The notes: generated by a model from the letters alone, not told the origin. 14,717 nt of DNA from Dehalococcoidia bacterium SM23_28_2 (GCA_001303545.1 LJUA01000041.1:1-14717), one strand, 5' to 3'; shown: positions 6,857 through 14,097, counted from the first letter of the stretch. A program made the numbers and translations.

Positions 6857-6884
6857 AGCATACCTGTTTTCCTACGGATGTCAA
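6857..6884 (-). promoter_or_regulatory. Strong predicted promoter of the zinc-ribbon gene
   Basis: On the minus strand a perfect TTGACA (6884-6879) and TATGCT (6862-6857) are separated by 16 nt. The predicted start near 6850 gives a leader of about 54 nt, ending with GGAGG before the small zinc-ribbon gene. It lies just after the truB stop. Confidence 0.65.
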
Positions 6885-6910
6885 GAGGAAGAAGCCAAAA
6901 AGTGGGAACT

Positions 6911-7837
6911 TCACGCTTCTTGCGCTCTTTCTGCTGACGTAAGCACCTTCGTAGGCCGCCATACAAGGACGGCGTCATCATAGCGCAGGATGGCCACAAG
7001 CTGCCCCCGAGGCGAGTAGGCGCGGCATAGCTGGTCGTTCTCCACCGCTTGCTCCAACTCGAGGGAGCCGGCGTCCAGGTATTGGCCAAAGCGCACAGCC
7101 TTTTCCTGGGCCTCGCTCAGAGTCACGGCTGGCCAGGAGAGGAGGGCCGCGTCGGCGGGATGAAGCAGGCCCTGCCAGCGATCCTCCTGAAAGGCTGCTT
7201 CCAGCTCTGGCAGGCTGCAAGCTTCCTCCAAGGTGAAAGGACCCACCCGCAGGCGGGTCAGGGCCGCCAGGTGAGCGCCGCAGCCCAATTCCTGCCCCAG
7301 ATCGTCGGCCAGGGCGCGAATATACGTCCCCTTGCTGCATTCCACTTCTATGGTGACCAGCGGTAGCTGGAAGGCCAGGAGCTGGAGGCGATGGATGGTC
7401 ACCCGCCTGGGTTGGCGTTCCACCTCCCTTTGGGCGCGGGCGTGGCGGTACAGGGGCTGGCCGTCGTGTTTGAGGGCGCTAAACATAGGGGGCACCTGCT
7501 CGATCTCACCCGTGAAGGCGGTCAGGGCCTCCTCCACCTGCCGGCGGCTGACGCTCGAGGGGTCGGTCTCGCTTACGGGGGTGCCCGTAGCGTCGAGGGT
7601 ATCGGTGGCGATGCCCAGGTGCACTTCGGCGCGATAGGCTTTGGTGGCCTCCATCATGTACTGGACAAGGCGAGTGGCCTGGCCCAGGCAGACCACGAGG
7701 ACGCCGGTGGCAGCGGGGTCCAGGGTGCCTGTGTGGCCGACCCGGCGCACACCCGATAGGCGTCGCACCAGGGAGACGACCTGAAAGGATGTCCAGCCGG
7801 AGGGCTTGTCGATGTTGAAGATGCCGGAGATGTCCAA
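6911..7837 (-). CDS. truB: tRNA pseudouridine-55 synthase TruB
   Basis: This 308-residue enzyme isomerises U55 of the tRNA T-loop to pseudouridine. The catalytic motif GHTGTLDPAATGVL gives D40 as the nucleophile. The N-terminal NIDKPSGWTSF and central CSKGTYIRALADDLG blocks are also typical, and a C-terminal PUA-like region ends near VLVWRPTKVL. The family-conserved N terminus begins at once, so the start must be the TTG at 7837, giving MDISGIFNIDKP. No ATG or GTG is suitably placed and no Shine-Dalgarno sequence is visible. The start lies 3 nt after the rbfA stop, so translation is probably coupled to rbfA. It is the last gene of the nusA-infB operon. Confidence 0.95.
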   Translation of the reverse strand: MDISGIFNIDKPSGWTSFQVVSLVRRLSGVRRVGHTGTLDPAATGVLVVCLGQATRLVQYMMEATKAYRAEVHLGIATDTLDATGTPVSETDPSSVSRRQVEEALTAFTGEIEQVPPMFSALKHDGQPLYRHARAQREVERQPRRVTIHRLQLLAFQLPLVTIEVECSKGTYIRALADDLGQELGCGAHLAALTRLRVGPFTLEEACSLPELEAAFQEDRWQGLLHPADAALLSWPAVTLSEAQEKAVRFGQYLDAGSLELEQAVENDQLCRAYSPRGQLVAILRYDDAVLVWRPTKVLTSAERAQEA

Positions 7838-7840
7838 GGC

Positions 7841-8197
7841 TTAGGGATTGTCCGTATCGTCGGATATCTGCTTCAGAAGGTCAAGGACGCGCGACCCTTT
7901 CTCCAGGGAATCGTCGCGCCGGAAGGATAGCTCGGGGATACGCCGAAGGGTGAGGCGACTGGTCAGCTGCCGCCGCAGAAAAGGCGCTGCTGCTGTCAAT
8001 CCCTCCAATGTGGAGACCTTCTCTTCCTCGCTGCCCATGACGCTCACGTAGACGCGAGCATGTCGCAGATCGGGGCTGATCACTACGCGCGTGATGCTGA
8101 CGAATTGAGCCAGTCGAGGGTCTTTGACCTGTCGCAGCAGTAGTTCGCTCAACTCCTCCTGGAAGAGACCGCTCAGGCGTTCTAGACGTCGGCTCAT
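7841..8197 (-). CDS. rbfA: Ribosome-binding factor A
   Basis: This 118-residue, KH-like fold protein assists late maturation of the 30S subunit near the 5' end of 16S rRNA. Family features are the N-terminal MSRRLERLSGLFQEELSELL, the block VKDPRLAQFVSITRVVISPD and the central ARVYVSVMGSEEE. The ATG at 8197 was chosen because GGGGGTGA (8210-8203) lies 5 nt before it and matches the anti-Shine-Dalgarno at seven of eight bases. An ATG at 8203 and GTG at 8206 are in frame but overlap that site. An extension further upstream would be out of keeping with the family length of about 115-130. It is followed 3 nt later by truB and preceded by an 82-nt gap after infB that contains two hairpins. Confidence 0.93.
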   Translation of the reverse strand: MSRRLERLSGLFQEELSELLLRQVKDPRLAQFVSITRVVISPDLRHARVYVSVMGSEEEKVSTLEGLTAAAPFLRRQLTSRLTLRRIPELSFRRDDSLEKGSRVLDLLKQISDDTDNP

Positions 8198-8211
8198 GGC
8201 CATCACCCCCG

Positions 8212-8257
8212 GTCTGCTGCCACCAGCGGCAGACTGGTCCGCCTGTGTCAGAGGCGG
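8212..8257 (-). other. Two tandem hairpins in the infB-rbfA gap
   Basis: CCGCCT (8239-8244) pairs with AGGCGG (8252-8257) around a 7-nt loop, and GTCTGC (8212-8217) pairs with GCAGAC (8229-8234) around an 11-nt loop. Neither is followed by a U tract, so they do not look like intrinsic terminators. The second hairpin abuts the rbfA Shine-Dalgarno sequence and may affect its use or mark an RNA-processing site. Confidence 0.35.
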
Positions 8258-8279
8258 GCTGTGTAGAAGGGGCTGGGGG

Positions 8280-10079
8280 CTAACTCTTGCGCTGGCGACT
8301 GTATAGCTCGATGACGTCGCCTTCCTGGAAATCCTGGAAGTCCTCGATGCCCACGCCACACTCGTAGCCAGCCTGTACCTCCTTTGCGTCATCTTGGAAG
8401 CGACGCAGGGTGGCCACGCGGGATGTGTGGATCACCTCGTCCTCGCGAAGCAGGCGAGCGGAGGCGCCTCTGGTAACGACGCCGTCGCGCACGTAGCAGC
8501 CAGCAACCCTGCCGCCGCGCACTCGGAATACCTGGCGCACCTCGGCGTGGCCTTCGACTACATCTTCGTAGACCGGCTCCAGCAAGCCCTTGACGGCCTT
8601 AGTTACGTCCTCGATGAGGTCGTAGATGACCTCATAGTAGCGGATGTCCACCCCCTCGGTTTCGGCCAGGCGGCGGCCGCCGGTGTCGGGGCGAGAGTTG
8701 AAGCCGATGACGATGCCTTTGGAGGCCAGAGCGAGCATGACGTCCGATTCGATGATGATGCCTGTGGCGGCGTGGATAATGTTCACCTGCACCTGCTTCT
8801 CGCTCAACCGTTCCAGGGCAGTGCGCACGGCGTCTAGAGTTCCCTGAACGTCGGCCTTGAGGACGATGTTCAGTTCCTTGACCTTGCCGGTGCTGATCTC
8901 GCCGTAGAGGGTTTCCAGGGTAACGCCCCGAGTAGGGCGGACGGAGGCTGCCTCTCTCTTTCGCTGGCGCTCGGTCACCAGGGAGCGGGCTATCTGCTCG
9001 TTCTTGACCACTGTGAAGGCATCGCCGGCGTGAGGAACGGCGCTCAGGCCCATTACTTTCGCCGGCGTGGAGGGGCTCGCTGTCTTTACTCGCTGGCCCC
9101 GCTCATTGAACATGGCCTTCACCTTGCCCCAGGTTTCGTCGGCCACTACCACGTCGCCCCCATGGAGAGTGCCGGCCTGTACCAACATGGTGGCCATGGG
9201 GCCGCGAGAGCTATCCATCTCGGCCTCGATGACGGTGCCCACGGCTGGCCGCTGGGGGTTGGCCTTCAGCTCCTGCACCTCGGCCACAAGGACGATGTTC
9301 TCCAGCAGATCCCCGAGGCCGTCCTGAGTCTTGGCGGAGACAGGGACGCAGATGACATCGCCGCCCCACTCCTCGATGATCAGGCCGTGCTCGGAGAGTT
9401 GCTGCTTAACCCTATCGGGATTGGCATCCTCCAGGTCCATCTTGTTGATGGCAACGACGATGGGCACACCAGCCGCCTTGGCGTGATCGATGGCCTCCAC
9501 TGTCTGGGGCATCACGCCATCGTTGGCGGCGATCACCAGGACGGCGATGTCCGTGACCCGGGCACCTCGTGCCCGCATGGCGGTGAACGCCTCGTGTCCG
9601 GGGGTGTCTACGAAGGTGATGCGCTGACCGTGCAACTCCACCTGGTAGGCGCCGATGTGCTGGGTGATGCCGCCCACCTCTCCGGCGGCGACATTGGTGT
9701 TGCGGATGGCGTCTAGGAGTTTGGTCTTGCCGTGGTCGACGTGGCCCATGATGGTGACTACTGCCGGACGGGTCTGGAGGAGGCTGGCGTCCTCCTCCTC
9801 GATGACTGCTCGTTCCGCTGATTCCTCGGGGGGTGGTGCCTCCTTGGTCTGGAAGCCCATGTTTCGGGCCACGATAGCGGCCGTCTCGTAGTCGATAACC
9901 TGATTGATGGCGGCCATGACGCCATTCTTCATGAGGTCTTTGATGACCTCCACGGGGGAGGCGCCCACCAGTTCGGCCAACTGGCGCACGGTGAGGGTAG
10001 ACGGGATGGTCAGCGGACGATCGCTCTCTTGCTTCGCTGCCGCCTTTGCCTCCTTGCTGGTCTTAGGGTTGCTGGCCAT
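8280..10079 (-). CDS. infB: Translation initiation factor IF-2
   Basis: This 599-residue GTPase brings initiator tRNA to the 30S subunit. A short Lys/Ala-rich N terminus leads into an IF2_N domain (about 25-75, TLTVRQLAELVGASPVEVIKD). The GTPase motifs follow: G1 GHVDHGKTK (112-120), G2 GGITQHIGA, G3 DTPGHE (158-163), G4 NKMD (212-215) and G5 SAK. Domain II, a linker and the C-terminal fMet-tRNA-binding domain complete the protein. At about 600 residues it is much shorter than enterobacterial IF2 (about 890) because the long charged N-terminal region is missing, as in several other phyla. The ATG at 10079 has AGGA a few nt upstream. It lies 17 nt after rnpM. The usual small L7Ae-like gene seen between ylxR and infB in Firmicutes is absent. 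Confidence 0.97.
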   Translation of the reverse strand: MASNPKTSKEAKAAAKQESDRPLTIPSTLTVRQLAELVGASPVEVIKDLMKNGVMAAINQVIDYETAAIVARNMGFQTKEAPPPEESAERAVIEEEDASLLQTRPAVVTIMGHVDHGKTKLLDAIRNTNVAAGEVGGITQHIGAYQVELHGQRITFVDTPGHEAFTAMRARGARVTDIAVLVIAANDGVMPQTVEAIDHAKAAGVPIVVAINKMDLEDANPDRVKQQLSEHGLIIEEWGGDVICVPVSAKTQDGLGDLLENIVLVAEVQELKANPQRPAVGTVIEAEMDSSRGPMATMLVQAGTLHGGDVVVADETWGKVKAMFNERGQRVKTASPSTPAKVMGLSAVPHAGDAFTVVKNEQIARSLVTERQRKREAASVRPTRGVTLETLYGEISTGKVKELNIVLKADVQGTLDAVRTALERLSEKQVQVNIIHAATGIIIESDVMLALASKGIVIGFNSRPDTGGRRLAETEGVDIRYYEVIYDLIEDVTKAVKGLLEPVYEDVVEGHAEVRQVFRVRGGRVAGCYVRDGVVTRGASARLLREDEVIHTSRVATLRRFQDDAKEVQAGYECGVGIEDFQDFQEGDVIELYSRQRKS

Positions 10080-10096
10080 GTCTTCCTGCTGTGATC

Positions 10097-10414
10097 CTAA
10101 CCCTCTTCGCTTTGAGCAGGGAGGGAGTGGGCGTATTGAAGGAGAGCCTCCTTCTCCGCAGGAGTCAGCTTAGTCTTGAGGGCGTAGTCCAGCCGCTCTT
10201 TCTTCAGAGCTGACTGCCAGCACTGCTGGGCCCTGCAAAGATATGCTCCCCGACCGGACTTCTTGCCACTGGCGTCGATCTCTACCGTTCCCTCAGGCGT
10301 GCGGACGATGCGTACCAGGTCTCGCTTGACCGTGGTGCGCCGACAGGCCACGCAGGTACGCTGGGGCACGTGGCGCGGCCTGGACTTATTGGTAACTTCG
10401 GCCATCGTAGTCAT
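10097..10414 (-). CDS. rnpM: YlxR-family RNA-binding protein RnpM
   Basis: This 105-residue protein belongs to the YlxR family, whose Bacillus member binds RNase P RNA and modulates its activity. Signatures are RTCVACRR (C21, C24) and GRGAYLCR, with a further Cys-Trp (QQCW) shortly after. The basic C-terminal half (LKKERLDYALKTKLTP) fits RNA binding. Two starts are possible: ATG 10414, chosen here, and ATG 10405, which removes three residues. Neither has a good Shine-Dalgarno sequence; AAGGTGG lies 14 nt upstream of the first. It sits between nusA (22-nt gap) and infB (17-nt gap), the position usual for this family across bacteria. Confidence 0.92.
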   Translation of the reverse strand: MTTMAEVTNKSRPRHVPQRTCVACRRTTVKRDLVRIVRTPEGTVEIDASGKKSGRGAYLCRAQQCWQSALKKERLDYALKTKLTPAEKEALLQYAHSLPAQSEEG

Positions 10415-10436
10415 CGCATCTGGGACGAGGCCACCT

Positions 10437-11862
10437 TTACTCTAGTGGCTCCTCGAGATCCTCCTCCAATTCCTCTTCCAGGCGGGGTCGGCGAGTTTTC
10501 TTGACCTTCTTGGGCTTGCCTTCCGATGCCAGCTCTTGCCGTGCTGTCCCCTTGCGGCTCTTGGCCCGCTTGCCCTTGGCCTGGCTGCGGCCGCCGGCCG
10601 CGCTGCCGACCTCTTCAGCGAAGCGAATCTGGGGTTTTGCGGGGACCTCCGTCGGTGCCTCTTCGGCGACGGCAGCCACTGGCTCTTCGCTGGCGGCTAC
10701 GGCCTCCTCCGCCGGCTCCTCTTCCTCGGCGATGGCCTCAGCGGGGGCCTCTTCCTCGGCCGCTGGCTCGGCGACAGCCTCCGCGGGCGCTGTTTCCTCG
10801 GACAGCGCCTCTTCCGCTACAGTCGCTGCCAGGCCGGCCTCTTGTACTGCCGATTCGCTCCTGATGTCGATGCGCCAACCGGTGAGCTTGGCCGCCAGGC
10901 GGGCGTTTTGGCCCTCCTTGCCGATAGCCAGCGATAGCTGGCGGTCGGGCACTATCACCGAGGCGGTGTTGTCTTCCTCGCTGGTGGTGACGCTGGCTAC
11001 CTGGGCCGGACTGAGGGCATTGGCCACGAAGCGGGCGGGCTCGCGGTCCCACTGCACCACATCGATGCGCTCGCCGTTGAGCTCATTGACGATGTTCTGA
11101 ATGCGGATGCCCCGCAAGCCGACGCAGGAGCCCACCGGATCGACGCCGTCCTGCTGGGCGGCCACAGCCACCTTGCTGCGATAGCCGGGCTCGCGGGCGA
11201 TGGACTTGATCTCCACTACGCCCTTGTATATCTCAGGCACCTCCAGCTCAAACAGGCGCTTCAGGAGGTTCTTGTGGGTGCGGGAGAGGATGAGCTGGGG
11301 GCCTCTGTTGGACTTGTGCACCTCTACCAAGTAGAACTTCATGCGCTGTCCCGGCCGATAGTGCTCGGCACGCACCTGCTCGGTCGGCGGCACGATGCCC
11401 TCCGTCTTGCCCAGGTCGACGACGACGTTTCTGGCATCCACCCGCTGGATGACGCCGGATACGATATCGCCCTCGCGGCTGGAGAACTCCTCGTAGACCA
11501 TCTCGCGCTCGGCCTCGCGCAGGCGCTGCAGGACGACCTGCTTGGCCGTCTGGGCGGCGATGCGGCCGGCGCTGGCTGGGGTTACTTCGAACTCCATGAT
11601 CTCGCCCAGCTCGATGTCAGGCTTGATACGGCGGGCCTCCTCCAGGGCGATGTCCACTCGAGAGTCCTCTACCTCCTCCACCACTGCTTTCTGGGCATAG
11701 ACGCGCACGTTTCCGCTGTTGCGGTCGATCCTGACCACGATGTTGCCGGTGGCCTCGCTGTCCTTCTTGTAGGCTGAAGCCAGGGCGGTCTCCACCGCCT
11801 GGAGGACCACCTCCTTGGGCAGGTTCTTCTCGGCCGCTGGCGATCAAGAAGTCGCTCTTCAT
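10437..11862 (-). CDS. nusA: Transcription factor NusA with an apparent frameshift at the N terminus
   Basis: NusA binds RNA polymerase and acts in pausing, termination and antitermination. The intact part, in one frame from 11834 to the stop, holds the rest of the N-terminal domain (AEKNLPKEVVLQAVETAL), an S1 domain (GDIVSGVIQRVDARNVVVDL), KH1 (GLRGIRIQNIVNELNGERID) and KH2 (LAIGKEGQNARLAAKLTGW). About 130 residues of tail follow: first Ala/Glu-rich, then Lys/Arg-rich, then Glu-rich again. The expected first residues MKSDFLIA are encoded from ATG 11862 in another frame. Only 4 nt (11838-11835) separate their Ala codon from the Ala-Glu-Lys-Asn codons, where about 15 nt are expected, so roughly 11 nt seem to be missing and the frame is broken. 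The GTG at 11810 could start a shortened protein, but its AAGGAG abuts the codon. A real mutation, an assembly error or an altered start are all possible. It heads the nusA-rnpM-infB-rbfA-truB operon. Confidence 0.9.
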
Positions 11863-11906
11863 CCCTTCATCACTCCCGGCACCCATAAGGAGTGCCTTGA
11901 GTCAAC

Positions 11907-11932
11907 AAAAAAGTGGGACGCAACCCACTCTC
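11907..11932 (-). terminator. Intrinsic terminator hairpin in the proS-nusA gap
   Basis: On the minus strand AGTGGG (11929-11924), a TTGCGT loop and CCCACT (11917-11912) are followed by five more T residues (11911-11907). Weak pairs can extend the stem outward on both sides. It is well placed to end the proS transcript, 80 nt past its stop. It also lies directly downstream of the predicted nusA promoter, so it may act as a leader attenuator or a 5' stem. Confidence 0.65.
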
Positions 11933-11941
11933 TTCAAGCAA

Positions 11942-11970
11942 ACTATAGCACTTTCGGAAAAGGGACGCAA
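11942..11970 (-). promoter_or_regulatory. Predicted promoter of the nusA operon
   Basis: TTGCGT (11970-11965) and TATAGT (11947-11942) are separated by 17 nt on the minus strand; the -10 box matches five of six consensus bases. Transcription would start near 11935, about 73 nt before the nusA ATG and just before the terminator-like hairpin. Confidence 0.5.
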
Positions 11971-12007
11971 ATCCTATCCCGTACGTGAAAAGTGAGAAGA
12001 AAGGAGG

Positions 12008-13708
12008 TTATGGCTGCTTCAGCAGCTCCTGAAGACGGGCCGCCGCTTCTTCCACGGGCACCAGCGTGCTCTCCTTCTCGGTGCGGCGCTTCACTTCCAC
12101 GCTTCCTTTATCCAGCGTGCGGGGGCTGACGGTGAGGCGCAGGGGCATGCCCAGGAGGTCGGCGTCGTTGAACTTGACGCCGGGCGATTCGTCGCGGTCG
12201 TCGTAGAGGACGGATATGCCCGCCTGCTGCAGCTCTTCGTACAGGCGCTCGCAGGCGTCGGTTACGTCCGGGCGGTCCATGCTCAGGGCCACCAGGTGGA
12301 CATCGTAGGGCGCAAGCTGGGACGGCCAGATGATGCCCTGCTCATCGTGGCTGGCCTCCACGATGCCTGCCAGGAGCCTGCCGGTGCCGATGCCATAGCT
12401 GCCCATGACCACCGGCTTGGCTACGCCGTCGCGGTCGAGGAAGGTGGCCCCCATCTTCTCGCTGTAGATGGTGCCCAGCTTGAAGAGGTGCCCCATCTCC
12501 ATGGCCCGCTGGATGGTGAGGGGCGAGCCGCAGCGGGGGCAGGCGTCTCCCTCGCGGGCGAGGGCGATGTCGGTCACGATATCGGCGGTCCAGTCGCGGC
12601 CGTAGTTGAGGTTGCGCTGGTGGGCATCGGGCTTGTTGGCGCCGCCCACCAGGTTGGGAGAGGAGGGGACGGCGTCGTCGGCCACCACCTTCACGTTCTT
12701 CAGCCCGACGGGGGAGGCGTAGCCGGCCACCAGCCCGGCCTGCTCCAGCTCGACGTCGTCCATGAGGTGCAGGTCGACGGCGCTCAGGGCATTGCGTACC
12801 TTGGTCTCGTTCACCTCCATGTCGCCGCGGATGGCCACGAAGGCCGGCTGGCCGTCGGCGGAGTAGAAGACGGCCTTGAGGGTCTGCCAGGGGGCGATGC
12901 CCAGGAAGGCGCACAGGTCGTCGATGGCCTTGATGCCGGGGGTGGAGACCTCGTCCACCGGCTTGGGTGTCTCCTGGGGGACATCTGGCTTGCGGAAATC
13001 CGCCCTCTCGGCGTTGGCCGCGTAGTCGCAGGCGGAGCAGATGACCGCCTGGTCCTCGCCGCTATCGGAGAGGAACATGAACTCCCAGGAGTCCTTGCCG
13101 CCGATGGCCCCCGAATCGGCCTCCACCACAACGGTGGGCACGCCGCAGCGGTCGAAGACGTTCTTGTAGGCCTGAAGCATCTTGCGGCAGCTCTCGTCCA
13201 GCCCCTCTGCGTCGACGTCGAAGCTGTAGAGGTCCTTCATGGTGAACTCGCGCACGCGGATGAGGCCGCCGCGAGGGCGGGCCTCGTCGCGGAACTTGAC
13301 CTGGATCTGATAGAGCAGGAGGGGCAGGTCACGGTAGCTCTGGACGTGGCGCTTGAAGACGTCGGCGATGATCTCCTCGTGGGTGGGGCCCAGCACCAGG
13401 CCTCGGTCGCGGCGGTCACTGAGGGTGAACACGGTCCCGCCGAAGAGGGGCAGACGGCCGGAAGCCTCCCAGATCTCGATGGGGTGAAGGGCGGGCAGCA
13501 TCAGCTCCTGGCCGCCGGCGGCGTCCATCTCCTCGCGGATGATCTGCTCGACCTTGCGCAGTACCTTCCAGCCGAGGGGCAGGTAGCTGTAGATGCCGGC
13601 CGCTAGCTGCTGGACGAGGCCGGCCCGCAGGAGGAGCTGATGGCTGACCGTGTCGGCCTCAGCGGGCACCTGCCGCAAAGTCCTACCGAAGTGATGAGAG
13701 AGGCGCAT
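12008..13708 (-). CDS. proS: Prolyl-tRNA synthetase (bacterial type with editing insertion)
   Basis: This 566-residue class II synthetase charges tRNA-Pro. Near the N terminus are SHQLLLRAG and LVQQLAAGIYSYLPLG. The proline-site GPTHEE (108-112) and motif 2 FRDEARPRGGLIRVREF (139-155) follow. A YbaK-like editing domain occupies about 220-390, and includes AFVAIRGDMEVNETKVRNAL. After it come CPRCGSP, motif 3 MGSYGIGTGRLL and the anticodon-binding domain (YDVHLVALSM onwards). Length and insertion mark the usual bacterial type rather than the eukaryote/archaea-like type. The ATG at 13708 begins the conserved MRLSHHFGRTL. It has no Shine-Dalgarno sequence and lies about 5 nt from the predicted transcription start, so the mRNA is probably leaderless; an in-frame ATG at 13762 lies upstream of the promoter and is rejected. 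A terminator lies 80 nt downstream. Confidence 0.96.
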   Translation of the reverse strand: MRLSHHFGRTLRQVPAEADTVSHQLLLRAGLVQQLAAGIYSYLPLGWKVLRKVEQIIREEMDAAGGQELMLPALHPIEIWEASGRLPLFGGTVFTLSDRRDRGLVLGPTHEEIIADVFKRHVQSYRDLPLLLYQIQVKFRDEARPRGGLIRVREFTMKDLYSFDVDAEGLDESCRKMLQAYKNVFDRCGVPTVVVEADSGAIGGKDSWEFMFLSDSGEDQAVICSACDYAANAERADFRKPDVPQETPKPVDEVSTPGIKAIDDLCAFLGIAPWQTLKAVFYSADGQPAFVAIRGDMEVNETKVRNALSAVDLHLMDDVELEQAGLVAGYASPVGLKNVKVVADDAVPSSPNLVGGANKPDAHQRNLNYGRDWTADIVTDIALAREGDACPRCGSPLTIQRAMEMGHLFKLGTIYSEKMGATFLDRDGVAKPVVMGSYGIGTGRLLAGIVEASHDEQGIIWPSQLAPYDVHLVALSMDRPDVTDACERLYEELQQAGISVLYDDRDESPGVKFNDADLLGMPLRLTVSPRTLDKGSVEVKRRTEKESTLVPVEEAAARLQELLKQP

Positions 13709-13720
13709 GACGTCTATAGC

Positions 13721-13750
13721 AGAATAGGCAGGTCTAGGGGTGAGGGTCAA
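13721..13750 (-). promoter_or_regulatory. Predicted proS promoter giving a near-leaderless mRNA
   Basis: TTGACC (13750-13745, five of six consensus bases) and TATTCT (13726-13721) are separated by 18 nt on the minus strand. The start point is expected at 13714-13713, five or six bases before the proS ATG. The absence of any ribosome-binding site there fits leaderless translation. Confidence 0.55.
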
Positions 13751-13762
13751 GAGGGAGATCAT

Positions 13763-13799
13763 CTGACGATGCCCCGCCTCCGCAGGAAGGGCACGTCAG
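13763..13799 (-). terminator. Imperfect palindrome between the small membrane protein gene and proS
   Basis: On the plus strand CTGACG (13763-13768) and TGCCC (13770-13774) pair with GGGCA (13789-13793) and CGTCAG (13794-13799). This gives an 11-bp stem with one bulged base and a 14-nt loop that can itself pair as CCT/AGG. It starts 8 nt past the stop of the upstream gene. There is no U tract on either side, so it could be a U-less terminator, an RNA-processing stem or a protein-binding site. Confidence 0.35.
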
Positions 13800-13806
13800 C
13801 CGCGGC

Positions 13807-14094
13807 CTACGTGGGATTAGGGCGGCGGCGCGATAGCCGCAGGCCGAGCAGGGCCAGGGCCAGCCCGCCCACGACGGCGGTGGCTAGGCTGAGCAGAAGG
13901 CCCGTCTCGTCCTTGGCTCCCGCCGCTGGCACTAGGACGCCGCCGCCAGCGCCGCCGGCGATGGCCAGAGGCAGGGCTACGAGCACACTCCGGCCGCGAC
14001 GGCGCACAGCGAGCGCCAGCCAGGGGAGAAAGCCGAGGATGGCCCACATGGTGAACAGCAGAGCCAGGAAGATAACGTCCAGGTCGATGGGCAT
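13807..14094 (-). CDS. Small hypothetical membrane protein with three predicted helices
   Basis: I do not recognise this 95-residue protein. It has three hydrophobic segments: about residues 7-30 (VIFLALLFTMWAILGFLPWL), 36-59 (Gly/Ala-rich, with GGAGGGVLVP) and 65-87 (Gly/Leu/Ala-rich). Arg clusters between the first two (RRRGRS) and at the C terminus (RLSRRRP) suggest that both face the cytoplasm. No cysteine, metal-binding or catalytic motif is seen. The ATG at 14094 lies only 3 nt after the ispG stop and has no clear Shine-Dalgarno sequence, so it is probably expressed by coupling with ispG. Coding likelihood is supported by this tight spacing and by the clear membrane pattern; function cannot be stated. 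Confidence 0.68.
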   Translation of the reverse strand: MPIDLDVIFLALLFTMWAILGFLPWLALAVRRRGRSVLVALPLAIAGGAGGGVLVPAAGAKDETGLLLSLATAVVGGLALALLGLRLSRRRPNPT

Positions 14095-14097
14095 CGG

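Noticed and set aside
6889..6921. 7-bp inverted repeat AAGAAGC/GCTTCTT near the truB stop
   Set aside because: The loop is 19 nt, one arm lies in the truB end and no U tract follows, so it does not qualify as a terminator.
10500..10860. GCC/GAG-rich repetitive-looking stretch
   Set aside because: It is the Ala/Glu-rich tail of NusA and not a tandem DNA repeat; the units are irregular.
12010..12129. 39-codon plus-strand frame preceded by AAGGAGG
   Set aside because: The ribosome-site match is only 2 nt from the ATG, the frame is antisense to the end of proS, and the product has no recognisable features.
12296..13606. Plus-strand open frame of 436 codons
   Set aside because: It is fully antisense to proS, is Gly/Val/Asp-rich without family motifs, and reflects lack of stops in GC-rich DNA.
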